Part shown: piece after piece, positions 36,887-45,720 of the stretch | How the letters are laid out: each line of letters opens with the position of its first letter | Position numbering within the stretch: the stretch's first letter is position 1 | Assembly (NCBI RefSeq): GCF_009882915.1 | Contig: NZ_WTUW01000001.1 | Location: 992,357 to 1,056,356 of the forward strand | Direction of reading: 5' to 3' | DNA: 64,000 nt | Origin: Sneathiella litorea | GTDB taxonomy: Bacteria; Pseudomonadota; Alphaproteobacteria; Sneathiellales; Sneathiellaceae | Program-made: the position numbers and the translations under genes | The notes under the pieces: model-generated | Seen by the model: only the letters and a program-made list of their open reading frames with translations | Databases searched by the model: none | What the model was told of the DNA's origin: nothing

Positions 36887-37717
36887 CTATCTTTTCTCCA
36901 TGTCGGCGGTGAATTCGAATCCGAGCACAGCGGCAATGGTTGCGCCGAACAGAACGATTCCCCAGCTCACATAGAGCCAGATTAAAAACAGAGGAATGGC
37001 GGCCATGGTGCCATAGACCACCTCATAAGACGGGAAATATTCAAGATAGAGCCTGAACATATGCTTACCTAGAAGGAACAGTGCGGTCGCCACGGCGGCA
37101 CCGATAAAGGCGTGACGCCACTTCACATCGCAGGCCGGTACAATGCGAAATAGAATGAACAATATCGCGAACGGAAGCAGAAAGGGCATAATAAAACTTA
37201 GCAGCGCCACCGCTCCGGTCACTTCAAAACCAGTCGCTTCTTCGCTGATATCGACAATCCAGTTTACGAGCGTGAGGCTGGTGCCGACCGCAATTGGTCC
37301 TATTAGAGTGATAACAATGTAGGTAATCAATCGTTTGAAAGGGTTCCGCGTGGCGGCGACTTGCCAGATCTGGCTGAAAATCTCCTCGATACTGGACATC
37401 AGCATAAGCGCGGTAATCGCGATGCCCGCAAGGCCAAAATAGGTTAGCTGGCTTGCATTGACGGCAAAGTCACTAAGGGCGGCGTCCACCGTCGATATTT
37501 TGGACGGCAGCAAGTTATCGAACAACAGTGTTGTCAGTTTCTGCTTCAGGTGAGTGAATGCCGGGATTGCGGTGAAGAGGGCAAAGACAACGGCCGCCAG
37601 AGGCACAATGGCGAGCAGGGTTTGATAACTGAGCGCTGTCGCCATACGCAGGCAATGCTGATCCTTGAAATGGTGCCAGATCCGGCCCAGCAGTGCGACA
37701 ATGAAAATCTTCTGCAC
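36887..37717 (-). CDS. YihY/BrkB-type inner-membrane protein
   Basis: A 276-residue protein with six membrane segments. CLRMATALSYQTLLAIVPLAAVVFAL is the family hallmark, followed by FSQIWQVAATRNPFKRLITY and FLLGKHMFRLYLEYFPSYEVVYGTMAAIPLFLIWLYVSW. Despite the old name (RNase BN) the family is not a nuclease; the function is unknown. The GTG at 37717 has GGGAG five bases upstream; longer readings would run through the tautomerase gene. It ends 18 bases from the convergent VOC gene. Confidence 0.88.
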   Translation of the reverse strand: MQKIFIVALLGRIWHHFKDQHCLRMATALSYQTLLAIVPLAAVVFALFTAIPAFTHLKQKLTTLLFDNLLPSKISTVDAALSDFAVNASQLTYFGLAGIAITALMLMSSIEEIFSQIWQVAATRNPFKRLITYIVITLIGPIAVGTSLTLVNWIVDISEEATGFEVTGAVALLSFIMPFLLPFAILFILFRIVPACDVKWRHAFIGAAVATALFLLGKHMFRLYLEYFPSYEVVYGTMAAIPLFLIWLYVSWGIVLFGATIAAVLGFEFTADMEKR

Positions 37718-37739
37718 CTCGACTCCCACGTTATACGTC

Positions 37740-37934
37740 CTAGTCAGGGAATTTCGTTGCGGCGAGTTCACCGCCGATGCCCCAGTCTTCTTTGGAGACA
37801 TCCGTGATGACCACATGAACGCTGGCTTCGCTGCAACCGGTGACCCTTGCCATTTCCGCAGTGAGTGATTTAACGAGCTTCTGCTTGGTTTCCCGGTCAC
37901 GTCCTTCGAACATTTCTACTCTTACTATCGGCAT
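37740..37934 (-). CDS. 4-oxalocrotonate tautomerase family protein
   Basis: A 64-residue single tautomerase unit. MPIVRVEMFEGRDRETKQKLV supplies the catalytic N-terminal proline after Met removal. SVHVVITDVSKEDWGIGG is the typical C-terminal half. Such enzymes act as small hexameric tautomerases; the substrate is unknown. It lies between the FAD oxidoreductase (20-base gap) and the YihY gene on one strand. Confidence 0.88.
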   Translation of the reverse strand: MPIVRVEMFEGRDRETKQKLVKSLTAEMARVTGCSEASVHVVITDVSKEDWGIGGELAATKFPD

Positions 37935-37954
37935 TCTCTGTCCTTCTTGGTTGA

Positions 37955-39133
37955 TTAAACGATATTATGCTCTGATATGGCGTCCCCTGTCACCATCCGG
38001 TCAAATGAAAATCGGCTGAGATCGAGGCTGCGATATTGACCATAAGTAATCAACTCGGCAATGGCGCGCCCGACGGCGGGGGATTGTTGCAAGCCATGAC
38101 CTGAAAATCCATTGGCGAAATAGAAATTCCTGATCTCCGGATGTGGTCCCAAAACGGCATTCTGATCCAAGGTATTGTAGGCGTAGTGCCCCGCCCAAGC
38201 ATTTTCGAGTTTAATGGCCTCGAAGGCAGGAACGCGATGGGCCAGGATTGGCCAGATATGCTCCTCGAACCAACCGTAATCTATCTCGAAATCCGTGCAG
38301 TCGGGGTCGTTGTTAGGATCGGGGGAGCAACCCGCCAGAAACTGCCGTCCTTCGGGGCGGAAATGCACACCACTCGGATCAATGACCAGCGGGCAACCGG
38401 TAATTTCCGTTCGACAGCTAAAGGAATAGGCAAATCTTTTCCGCGGCCGAACTGGTAAATCAATGCCTGCCCATCTTGCAACTATGGCGGCGGCTGGACC
38501 TGCTGCATTCACGACATGACCCGCGCCTAGCCGTGTGCCGTCGTCGAGCAGGACGGCTGATACCCGGTTCCTGTCACACTCAAACCCAACGGCTTCTCTC
38601 GCCAGATAGGAGACTCCGAGAGAAATCGCTTTTTTGCGAAAGGCCTGATTGAGGCTATAGGCATCCAGCCAGCCTTCCCCGGAAAGGCCCAAGGAGCCCC
38701 CGGCGAGATCGGCGACATTCATCCAGGGGAACCCCCTCGCAAGATCGTCCGGGTCCAGCAGGCCGACATTGACGCCAAGGCTTCGTTGGATGGCGTTATT
38801 GCTGTAGAGCCTAGGAATATGGCGGTCTTCCGCTAAGAAGAGATAGCCCTGCTCATGGTAGCTGACATCCACTGGCACATCATCCACCCCAAGGTACCGC
38901 GTGATCTGGCCCAGAAACTCTTGTGTAAATCTGGATACAAGAATGTTTTCCGGCGTTGAAAATTGCTGCCGGATCCCACCCCAGGATCGCGCCGTCGACC
39001 CAAATTCATAACTTGGGTCCCGTTCAAGGACAGTAACCGTTCCGGAAAACCCGGGCGTAGCCTTGAGGAAGTAGGCAATGGAGGAGCCAATAACACCTCC
39101 GCCAACAATTACAACATCCCGGGTTGCTTCCAT
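37955..39133 (-). CDS. FAD-dependent oxidoreductase of the D-amino-acid oxidase (DAO) family
   Basis: A 392-residue flavoprotein with the dinucleotide-binding motif VVIVGGGVIGSSIAYFL at the N-terminus, GSTARSWGGIRQQFSTPEN, HVVNAAGPAAAIVARWAG and the C-terminal FYFANGFSGHGLQQSPAVGRAIAEL. It resembles sarcosine/dimethylglycine oxidase-type enzymes that oxidise amines or amino acids. The substrate cannot be fixed from sequence. It is probably cotranscribed with the tautomerase and YihY genes. Confidence 0.87.
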   Translation of the reverse strand: MEATRDVVIVGGGVIGSSIAYFLKATPGFSGTVTVLERDPSYEFGSTARSWGGIRQQFSTPENILVSRFTQEFLGQITRYLGVDDVPVDVSYHEQGYLFLAEDRHIPRLYSNNAIQRSLGVNVGLLDPDDLARGFPWMNVADLAGGSLGLSGEGWLDAYSLNQAFRKKAISLGVSYLAREAVGFECDRNRVSAVLLDDGTRLGAGHVVNAAGPAAAIVARWAGIDLPVRPRKRFAYSFSCRTEITGCPLVIDPSGVHFRPEGRQFLAGCSPDPNNDPDCTDFEIDYGWFEEHIWPILAHRVPAFEAIKLENAWAGHYAYNTLDQNAVLGPHPEIRNFYFANGFSGHGLQQSPAVGRAIAELITYGQYRSLDLSRFSFDRMVTGDAISEHNIV

Positions 39134-39207
39134 GAAAATTCCTGTCCATATATGGTGTTACGATGTAGCGTTGGAGGCTGCATCCTTTATGACAGATCGG
39201 ACCGTTT

Positions 39208-39402
39208 ATGATCAATTATTTCATTATCGCCGCCGTCATCGCAACTGCTCTTGTCCTGTTAGTTGGGGTGCTGACTTTTGCGCGCGGCGGCGACTTTAAC
39301 CGTCGTTACGGTAACAAGCTGATGCGCCTACGCATTTTGATGCAGGCAATTGCGGTTGTCCTCATCATGATTGGTTTATGGGTTGCGAGTTCCGGCAATT
39401 AG
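39208..39402 (+). CDS. Twin-transmembrane HIG1-like small protein
   Basis: A 64-residue protein with two membrane segments (about residues 4-24 and 41-59) separated by the conserved basic turn FNRRYGNKLMRLRI. This pattern is the alphaproteobacterial HIG1-like family, related to respiratory supercomplex factors. It precedes the cobalamin adenosyltransferase gene by 22 bases, an association common in Alphaproteobacteria. Confidence 0.87.
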   Translation: MINYFIIAAVIATALVLLVGVLTFARGGDFNRRYGNKLMRLRILMQAIAVVLIMIGLWVASSGN

Positions 39403-39424
39403 ACGTTAAAGGCATAGGCTCCTC

Positions 39425-39988
39425 ATGGTAAAGCTGACAAAAATCTATACACGCGGCGGAGACAAAGGAAAAACCTCCCTTGGTAATGGCGCGCGGGTAA
39501 GTAAAGCCGATGCGCGAGTTGAAGCCTATGGCGATGTGGATGAAACCAACGCGGTGATTGGCCTGGTCCGATTAAATGTATCGGGGGAGGCGGATGAGAC
39601 GCTGGCGCGTATCCAGAATGATCTTTTTGACCTTGGGGCAGATCTCTGCACGCCGGAACAGGAAAATCCGAAGTATCCACCTCTTCGAGTTACAAAGGAG
39701 CAGGTGGTGTGGCTAGAGGAGGAGATTGACCGCCTCAATTCGGAATTGTCTCCGCTTAACTCTTTTATCCTGCCGGGCGGCTCACAAGCATCGGCTTATC
39801 TTCACCTGGCGCGGACAGTTTGTCGGCGGGCCGAGCGGCGGATGATTGTTCTTGGCGATTCGGATACTATCAATCCCGATGCTATCGCTTATATTAACCG
39901 GCTCTCTGATTTTCTGTTTGTTCTGGGCCGTTACCTCAATAACAAGGGGGCGGAGGACGTTCTTTGGGTGCCAGGCGCCAACAGATGA
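39425..39988 (+). CDS. Cob(I)alamin adenosyltransferase, PduO type
   Basis: Makes adenosylcobalamin from cob(I)alamin and ATP. The 187-residue protein has the ATP-binding N-terminal loop KIYTRGGDKGKTSLGNG, ARVEAYGDVDETNAVIG, FILPGGSQASAYLHLARTVCRRAER and NRLSDFLFVLGRYLN. All are diagnostic of the PduO/MMAB family. It supplies the cofactor for MeaA and for the class II ribonucleotide reductase in this window. Confidence 0.94.
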   Translation: MVKLTKIYTRGGDKGKTSLGNGARVSKADARVEAYGDVDETNAVIGLVRLNVSGEADETLARIQNDLFDLGADLCTPEQENPKYPPLRVTKEQVVWLEEEIDRLNSELSPLNSFILPGGSQASAYLHLARTVCRRAERRMIVLGDSDTINPDAIAYINRLSDFLFVLGRYLNNKGAEDVLWVPGANR

Positions 39989-40058
39989 TAGTTTAAGGCC
40001 AGTTTTTTGGCCAATAACAGGGCCTTTGAACCGCGTTAAAATGTCCTGCGTCGGCGAA

Positions 40059-40087
40059 TTGACAGATAGTCATTAGCTATTTATTGT
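40059..40087 (+). promoter_or_regulatory. Predicted sigma-70 promoter of etfBA
   Basis: TTGACA (40059-40064), a 17-base spacer and TATTGT (40082-40087) lie about 100 bases before etfB. The leader contains a small hairpin (GGAAAA / TTTTC around 40134-40150). An imperfect hairpin (GGCCA / TGGCC, about 39998-40013) after the adenosyltransferase gene may end the upstream transcript. Confidence 0.55.
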
Positions 40088-40188
40088 GCACTGCCGAATT
40101 TAAGTATCTTATAACCTGAAATTCACGCCGTCGGAAAACGGGTTTTCGCCGGATGTGATGAATTTATGACCCGGGAGTAGACCAACCC

Positions 40189-40938
40189 ATGAAAGTTCTC
40201 GTCGCTGTTAAACGTGTCGTGGACTACAACGTTAAGATCCGTGTTAAAGCGGACAAAACTGGTGTAGACCTCGCAAACGTCAAAATGTCCATGAACCCTT
40301 TTGATGAAATCGCCGTCGAAGAAGGGCTTCGCCTGCGTGAAGCCGGCGTGGCAACGGAAGTTGTCGCCATGTCCGTCGGGCCGCAAGCTGCGCAGGAAAC
40401 ATTGCGTACGGCACTCGCCATGGGAGCTGATCGGGGCATCCTGGTTAAAACAGACGAGACGGTGGAGCCGCTCGGTGTTGCAAAGCTGATGAAGGCTATT
40501 GCGGAAGAAGAAAAACCGGATCTTATCATTGTCGGGAAGCAGGCAATTGATGATGACTCCAACCAGACTGGTCAGATGCTGGCCGCATTACTTGGCTGGT
40601 CACAAGGGACATTTGCCTCCAAGGTGAACCTTGAGAATGGCACTGCAAAAGTCACACGTGAAGTTGATGGCGGACTGCAGACGATTGACTTGAAAATGCC
40701 AACAGTTGTGACAACGGACCTCCGCCTTAACGAGCCACGTTATGCGTCCTTGCCGAACATCATGAAAGCCAAGAAAAAGCCTATTGATGAAAAGACACCA
40801 GAAGATCTTGGTGTTGATATCGCACAGCGTCTGACGACGTTGAAAGTGGAAGAACCGGCAAAACGTGAAGCCGGCGTAATGGTAGAATCTGTCGCGGAAC
40901 TGGTCGACAAGTTGAAAAATGAAGCGGGGGTAATCTAA
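40189..40938 (+). CDS. etfB: Electron transfer flavoprotein beta subunit
   Basis: Carries electrons from acyl-CoA dehydrogenases, including Mcd, to ETF-ubiquinone oxidoreductase. The 249-residue protein starts [19 protein letters not shown], has [38 protein letters not shown], and the signature [20 protein letters not shown]. The stop overlaps the etfA start by one base (TAATG). Confidence 0.96.
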   Translation: MKVLVAVKRVVDYNVKIRVKADKTGVDLANVKMSMNPFDEIAVEEGLRLREAGVATEVVAMSVGPQAAQETLRTALAMGADRGILVKTDETVEPLGVAKLMKAIAEEEKPDLIIVGKQAIDDDSNQTGQMLAALLGWSQGTFASKVNLENGTAKVTREVDGGLQTIDLKMPTVVTTDLRLNEPRYASLPNIMKAKKKPIDEKTPEDLGVDIAQRLTTLKVEEPAKREAGVMVESVAELVDKLKNEAGVI

Positions 40939-41867
40939 TGTCTGTTCTTGTACTTGCCGATCATGACAATGAAGCACTGGGCGTTGCCACATTGAATGCT
41001 GTCACCGCTGCGACTGAACTGGGCGGTGATGTCCATGTTTTGGTTGCTGGTAACGGATGTGCCGGAGTTGCAGATGAAGCGGCAAAAGTCGCAGGTGTTG
41101 CTAAGGTATTGTTGGTGGAAGACGCCATTTATGCGGATTCTCTGGCTGAGAATATGGCGGCGTTGATCGTCTCTCTTGCAGATGGTTATGATGCTATTTT
41201 GGCGGCGGCAACGACATCCGGCAAAAATATTTTGCCGCGTGTTGCTGCACTCCTTGATGTAGCGCAGATTTCCGAGATTGTTGAAATTGTCTCACCGGAT
41301 ACCTTCGTGCGGCCGATCTATGCCGGTAATGCTATGGCAACCGTTCAGTCTAGCGATGCCAAGAAGGTGATTACGGTTCGTTCTACTAATTTCGCCGCTG
41401 CTGATGCGACAAGCGGGTCGGCTAGTGTGGAGGCGGCGAGTGCTGCTGCGGATGCCGGTCTCTCTACTTTTGTCGGAGCAGAACTTTCCGAGTCTGAACG
41501 CCCTGAACTGACCTCTGCGAAAATTGTAATTTCCGGTGGTCGCGGAATGCAGTCCGGCGATAACTTCCATCTTCTGGAAAAAGTGGCTGACAAGCTTGGT
41601 GCCGCTGTTGGCGCAAGTCGTGCTGCGGTTGATGCGGGTTTTGTTCCCAACGACTACCAGGTTGGGCAAACCGGTAAAGTCGTTGCACCGCAGCTTTATA
41701 TTGCCGTTGGCATTTCCGGCGCTATTCAGCATCTTGCCGGCATGAAAGACAGCAAGGTTATCGTGGCGATTAACAAGGACGAGGAAGCACCGATTTTCCA
41801 GGTTGCTGACTATGGGCTTGTCGCGGATCTGTTCAAGGCATTGCCTGAGTTGGATGAAGCTCTGTAA
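40938..41867 (+). CDS. etfA: Electron transfer flavoprotein alpha subunit
   Basis: FAD-binding partner of EtfB. The 309-residue protein has the FAD-domain signature [31 protein letters not shown], then [35 protein letters not shown]. Spacing to etfB is minus one base, which ensures equal expression. The hydroxybutyryl-CoA dehydrogenase gene follows after 64 bases and is probably in the same operon. Confidence 0.96.
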   Translation: MSVLVLADHDNEALGVATLNAVTAATELGGDVHVLVAGNGCAGVADEAAKVAGVAKVLLVEDAIYADSLAENMAALIVSLADGYDAILAAATTSGKNILPRVAALLDVAQISEIVEIVSPDTFVRPIYAGNAMATVQSSDAKKVITVRSTNFAAADATSGSASVEAASAAADAGLSTFVGAELSESERPELTSAKIVISGGRGMQSGDNFHLLEKVADKLGAAVGASRAAVDAGFVPNDYQVGQTGKVVAPQLYIAVGISGAIQHLAGMKDSKVIVAINKDEEAPIFQVADYGLVADLFKALPELDEAL

Positions 41868-41931
41868 TGGTGTGGATGGGTCAAGTTTTTGGCGTAATAG
41901 TCGCGCTCACCTAAATGCTTGGAAGTAGGCA

Positions 41932-42804
41932 ATGATAAATAAAGTAAGTGTGATTGGCGCCGGTCAGATGGGAAATGGTATTGCCCATGTTCTGGCGATT
42001 GCAGGTATTGATGTATTTCTTAAGGATATTTCCGAGGAGCAACTTGGAAAGGCCCTGAAAACGATCGAACGTAATTTGCGACGCCAGGTTGGCCGGGGTG
42101 CCCTCTCTGAGGGCGACATACTGAAAGCGCTGGCCCATATCCAACCAGTGACCAATGACGATCACCTATCTGAAGTAGACCTGGTGATCGAGGCCGCAAC
42201 CGAGAATGAAGAGATCAAGAAGAAGATTCTCTCCGCTCTCGGTCCGCAGCTGAAGCCGGAGGCAATAATTGCGACCAATACCTCCTCGATCTCCGTAACC
42301 CGTCTTGCCGCAATTACGGATCGGCCGGAACAATTCATCGGGATGCATTTTATGAACCCGGTGCCGGTCATGCAGCTTGTCGAGCTGATCCGTGGTATTG
42401 CTACGAATGAGGAAACTTTCGACACAATTAAAGATCTTACGCTTCGACTGGATAAAACGCCAACGCCAGCGGAAGATTTTCCGGCCTTTATCGTAAATCG
42501 TATCCTGTTGCCAATGATCAATGAAGCCGTTTACACGCTTTATGAAGGTGTTGGTTCGGTACGGGCTATCGACACGGCCATGCGTCTTGGCGCCAACCAT
42601 CCGATGGGTCCGCTTCAACTCGCGGACTTTATCGGTCTGGACGTTTGCCTTGCGATTATGCAGGTGCTGTATGAAGGGCTTGCCGATACAAAGTACCGTC
42701 CTTGTCCGCTTCTTGTTAAGTATGTCGAGGCGGGCTGGCTTGGTCGGAAATCAGGGCGTGGCTTCTATGACTATTCGGGTGATGAACCCATCCCAACGCG
42801 TTAA
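41932..42804 (+). CDS. 3-hydroxybutyryl-CoA dehydrogenase
   Basis: NAD(P)-dependent interconversion of (S)-3-hydroxybutyryl-CoA and acetoacetyl-CoA. The 290-residue protein has the nucleotide motif VIGAGQMGNGIAHVLA, the family segment LVIEAATENEEIKKKI, the catalytic histidine in GMHFMNPVPVMQLVE, and ADFIGLDVCLAIMQVLYEG. The single-domain size fits Hbd/PaaH type enzymes. With etfBA upstream and a thiolase convergent downstream it belongs to short-chain acyl-CoA metabolism. Confidence 0.93.
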   Translation: MINKVSVIGAGQMGNGIAHVLAIAGIDVFLKDISEEQLGKALKTIERNLRRQVGRGALSEGDILKALAHIQPVTNDDHLSEVDLVIEAATENEEIKKKILSALGPQLKPEAIIATNTSSISVTRLAAITDRPEQFIGMHFMNPVPVMQLVELIRGIATNEETFDTIKDLTLRLDKTPTPAEDFPAFIVNRILLPMINEAVYTLYEGVGSVRAIDTAMRLGANHPMGPLQLADFIGLDVCLAIMQVLYEGLADTKYRPCPLLVKYVEAGWLGRKSGRGFYDYSGDEPIPTR

Positions 42805-42822
42805 GCTTCTTTATATAAATTG

Positions 42823-42855
42823 AAAAAGGCCCGTTTACGCAGGGCCTTTTTTTTG
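42823..42855 (+). terminator. Rho-independent terminator of the etfBA-hbd transcript
   Basis: The stem AAGGCCC / GGGCCTT encloses a short loop and is followed by an uninterrupted run of eight T. The A run on the other side means that it could also work on the minus strand. Confidence 0.9.
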
Positions 42856-42859
42856 TGCT

Positions 42860-42893
42860 AAAAAATCCCGGAAATCTATCAGGATTCCCGGGG
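42860..42893 (-). terminator. Rho-independent terminator of the thiolase gene
   Basis: On the minus strand CCCGGGAATC and GATTTCCGGG form a 10-bp stem with one G-T pair and a six-base loop, followed by ATTTTTT. It sits 25 bases after the thiolase stop, back-to-back with the plus-strand terminator at 42823-42855. Confidence 0.85.
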
Positions 42894-42917
42894 TTTTATT
42901 ATTGGTTGTTGGCCCGT

Positions 42918-44102
42918 TTAGGCGACTTCGAACAATCCCGCTGCGCCCATGCCGCCGCCGATGCACATTGTGACGACAACATATTTTGCGCCCCGGCGCT
43001 TGCCTTCAATCAAGGCATGGCCGGTCAGGCGGGCGCCTGACATACCGAAAGGATGCCCGATGGAGATGGCACCGCCATCGACATTGAGGAGGTCATTTGG
43101 AATGCCGAGTTTGTCACGGCAGTAAAGCACCTGTACCGCAAACGCTTCGTTCAATTCCCAAAGGCCGATGTCATCCATTTTGAGGCCATTGCGTTCAAGC
43201 AGTTTCGGGATCGCAAAGACCGGGCCGATGCCCATTTCATCGGGCTCACAACCTGCGACAACAAGACCCCGATAAATACCAAGCGGCTCAATATTACGCT
43301 GCTCGGCCAGCTTGCCGTCCATGACCACACAGGCGGACGCCCCATCAGAAAGCTGGCTCGCGTTTCCAGCGGTGATGAAGCAATCTTCTCCCAGAACCGG
43401 CTTAAGGCTGGCAAGCCCTTCCAGAGTTGTGCTTGCCCGATTGCCTTCATCCTGCATAAGGGTGACTTCTTCTTCCAGGGTTTCCCCGGTTTCCTTGTTC
43501 ACCATTACTTTGGTCGTGGTCATCGGAACGATTTCCTTGTCGAACCGGCCCGCTTCCTGAGCTGCAGCTGTCCGCATCTGGCTCTGATAGCTATACTCGT
43601 CCATCTGCTCACGGGTGATGCCATAACGGGTCGCGACTGTTTCCGCCGTTTTCAGCATTGGGTCATAAATGGCGGGTTTATTCTCCAATAGCCATTCATT
43701 TTGCGCATGATAGCGGTTCATATGTTCATTCACGACAAGGCTGATGCTATCCATTCCGCCCGCTGCCATAATAGGAACCTTATCGACAAGCACACGTTGC
43801 GCCGCCATTGAAATAGTCTGCAGACCGGAAGAACAGAACCGGTTGACCGTTGTACCAGAACTTGTAATCGGCAGACCTGCCCGGAGCAATGCCTGCCGCG
43901 CAATGTTGCCGCCGGTTGCCCCTTCTGGGTTGGCGACGCCGAAAATGACATCTTCCACTTCTGCAGGATCTACACCTGCGCGTTCAACTGCATGTTTGAT
44001 CACGTGACCGCCCATGTCGGCACCATGGGTATTGTTGAAAGCACCGCGATAGGCTTTGCCGATGGGGGTTCTAGCGGTGGAAACAATAACGGCGTCTGCC
44101 AT
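42918..44102 (-). CDS. Acetyl-CoA acyltransferase (thiolase)
   Basis: A 394-residue thiolase, the second in the window. Catalytic cysteine in [13 protein letters not shown], histidine motif [11 protein letters not shown], and C-terminal cysteine in [28 protein letters not shown] and [16 protein letters not shown] at the N-terminal half place it nearer to FadA/degradative 3-ketoacyl-CoA thiolases than to PhaA. The ATG at 44102 is chosen because GAGGAG lies just upstream; an earlier in-frame start at 44117 has none. Confidence 0.92.
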   Translation of the reverse strand: MADAVIVSTARTPIGKAYRGAFNNTHGADMGGHVIKHAVERAGVDPAEVEDVIFGVANPEGATGGNIARQALLRAGLPITSSGTTVNRFCSSGLQTISMAAQRVLVDKVPIMAAGGMDSISLVVNEHMNRYHAQNEWLLENKPAIYDPMLKTAETVATRYGITREQMDEYSYQSQMRTAAAQEAGRFDKEIVPMTTTKVMVNKETGETLEEEVTLMQDEGNRASTTLEGLASLKPVLGEDCFITAGNASQLSDGASACVVMDGKLAEQRNIEPLGIYRGLVVAGCEPDEMGIGPVFAIPKLLERNGLKMDDIGLWELNEAFAVQVLYCRDKLGIPNDLLNVDGGAISIGHPFGMSGARLTGHALIEGKRRGAKYVVVTMCIGGGMGAAGLFEVA

Positions 44103-44266
44103 AAGAATTCTCCTCAATTGTTATTTATTATGCGCCCCTGCCTGTTAGCCTGAGGTGGGAATTATCAACAATTCTATATAGAGTACTTCCCAATGAAAAG
44201 GCCGAATCTGAATGAGCCTGTAATGATCATAATATTCTCACCAGATCGCAGGAATTTTAATAAGGT

Positions 44267-44614
44267 TTAAAGAATTTCAAGAACCGATTCTGGTGGCCGG
44301 CCTATACGTGCCTTGCCGTTGGCAAATACAATAGGGCGTTCAATCAGTTTCGGATGGTCCACCATTGCCTGAAGGAGAGCATCCTCGCTGAGGGATGCAT
44401 CGCCAAGGTTGTTGTCTTTGTACTCCGCTTCCCCTTTGCGCATGAGGTCCCGTGGTGCCATATCCAGTAATCTCAGCGCTTCAGTAAGCTGCTCCTTGGT
44501 AGGGGGGGTGGAAAGATACTCAACAACTACCGGCTCAACCCCGTTTTCTCGCAACAGGGCCAGGGTTTGTCTGGATTTGCTGCAACGTGGGTTATGGAAG
44601 ATCTCAACAGGCAT
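44267..44614 (-). CDS. arsC: ArsC-family (glutaredoxin-like) arsenate reductase
   Basis: A 115-residue protein of the ArsC/Spx/YffB fold. The catalytic cysteine is in FHNPRCSKSRQTLALL, followed by VVEYLSTPPTKEQL, and the C-terminal arginines in ERPIVFANGKARIGRPPE. Sequence fits glutathione/glutaredoxin-dependent ArsC. No arsenic efflux or ArsR gene is adjacent, so a true arsenate role is likely but not certain. Confidence 0.88.
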   Translation of the reverse strand: MPVEIFHNPRCSKSRQTLALLRENGVEPVVVEYLSTPPTKEQLTEALRLLDMAPRDLMRKGEAEYKDNNLGDASLSEDALLQAMVDHPKLIERPIVFANGKARIGRPPESVLEIL

Positions 44615-44764
44615 TTCTTTTTAACTCCGGATTTAGGTGGGGAATACAATAATGCCCTTAATCCTAGCGCAGAGGCAATCGGGAAGCTAGCCGATGAATG
44701 ATAGGAAAACCGGTTTCACAATTGAGTGCTTGCCTGCGCGCGGTCAATTGCATATTTAAGCCCC

Positions 44765-45604
44765 ATGACTATTTACACGACAACCAATAGCAGCCTGCAG
44801 AAGCCGGGCGTTCTAACGCGGATTGGCTCCAGGATCGGCCTCGTGAATTGGCTCGGATTCATTACTCTGCTCTGGAAAGAGGTGCGCCGGTTTTTGAAAG
44901 TACCGCTGCAAACCGTGCTGGCACCAATGATGACGACAATCCTGTTCCTGGCGATCTTCACTCTCGCCTTTGGTGGCAGCGAGCGCTATGTGGGAGAGGT
45001 TTCCTACGCGAGTTTTCTGGCGCCTGGCCTCATCATGATGGCGGTTATTCAGAATTCGTTTGCCAACACCTCTTCTTCTATTCTGATTTCCAAAGTTCAG
45101 GGAAATATCGTCGATATTCTGATGCCGCCGCTGTCGGCCGCGGAATTAACGCTGGCGTATGTTCTGTCGGGTCTCGCGCGGGGGCTGACGGTGGCAATGG
45201 TTGTCGGGATTGTCATGTGGCTGCTTATCGATATTTCGATTCATTCCTGGGTGGCAGTAATCTATTATGTGATCAGTGCGGGTCTGATGCTGTCTTTGCT
45301 GGGAATGATCGCGGGGATCTTGTCAGAAAAATTTGATCATATGGCCGCAATGACAAACTTTGTTATCATGCCGCTATCATTTCTATCTGGTACTTTCTAT
45401 TCAATCGACCGGCTCACAGGCGTCTGGTACCAGATCAGCCACCTGAACCCATTTTTCTATATGATTGACGGGTTTCGATATGGCTTTATCGGGACGTCAG
45501 ACAGCAGTATTTGGGTCGGTGCCGTGTCGATCGCGGCGCTGGACATTTTGCTCTATATCGCGGTTTGGGCACTCATAAAAAGCGGATATCGCCTGAAAGC
45601 CTGA
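44765..45604 (+). CDS. ABC-2 type transporter permease without an adjacent ATPase
   Basis: A 279-residue protein with six membrane segments. FLKVPLQTVLAPMMTTILFLAIF, YASFLAPGLIMMAVIQNSFANTSSSILISKVQGNIVDIL and FLSGTFYSIDRL match ABC-2 permeases of the NodJ/YadH group, which export polysaccharides, lipids or drugs. The partner ATPase must be encoded elsewhere. The ATG at 44765 lacks a strong ribosome site. It is upstream of argD on the same strand, with a separate promoter between them. Confidence 0.85.
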   Translation: MTIYTTTNSSLQKPGVLTRIGSRIGLVNWLGFITLLWKEVRRFLKVPLQTVLAPMMTTILFLAIFTLAFGGSERYVGEVSYASFLAPGLIMMAVIQNSFANTSSSILISKVQGNIVDILMPPLSAAELTLAYVLSGLARGLTVAMVVGIVMWLLIDISIHSWVAVIYYVISAGLMLSLLGMIAGILSEKFDHMAAMTNFVIMPLSFLSGTFYSIDRLTGVWYQISHLNPFFYMIDGFRYGFIGTSDSSIWVGAVSIAALDILLYIAVWALIKSGYRLKA

Positions 45605-45631
45605 AAATATTGTCTTTGGCACAAGAGTTTG

Positions 45632-45661
45632 ATTGACAGAAACCGGTCTCCTGTCAATACT
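45632..45661 (+). promoter_or_regulatory. Predicted argD promoter overlapped by a perfect inverted repeat
   Basis: TTGACA (45633-45638), 17 bases, AATACT (45656-45661). The 8-base arms ATTGACAG (45632-45639) and CTGTCAAT (45651-45658) are exactly complementary and cover the -35 and part of the -10, with a small ACCGGT palindrome between them, so the element looks like an operator. Confidence 0.5.
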
Positions 45662-45720
45662 TCCGCGCTTTCTGGCAGCGGAAATTGGCCGTTTGCCCTG
45701 TCGTTTCGTGGAGAAAGCAT

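Noticed and set aside
37718-37900. N-terminal extension of the YihY protein by about 60 residues
   Set aside because: It would run antisense-free but through the tautomerase gene in another frame, has no ribosome site, and lacks family similarity; the GTG at 37717 with GGGAG fits better.
39134-39424. Possible cobalamin riboswitch upstream of the adenosyltransferase
   Set aside because: The space before the twin-transmembrane gene is only 74 bases and the gap before the adenosyltransferase 22 bases; there is no B12-box-like sequence. The meaA and nrdJ leaders were also checked without success.
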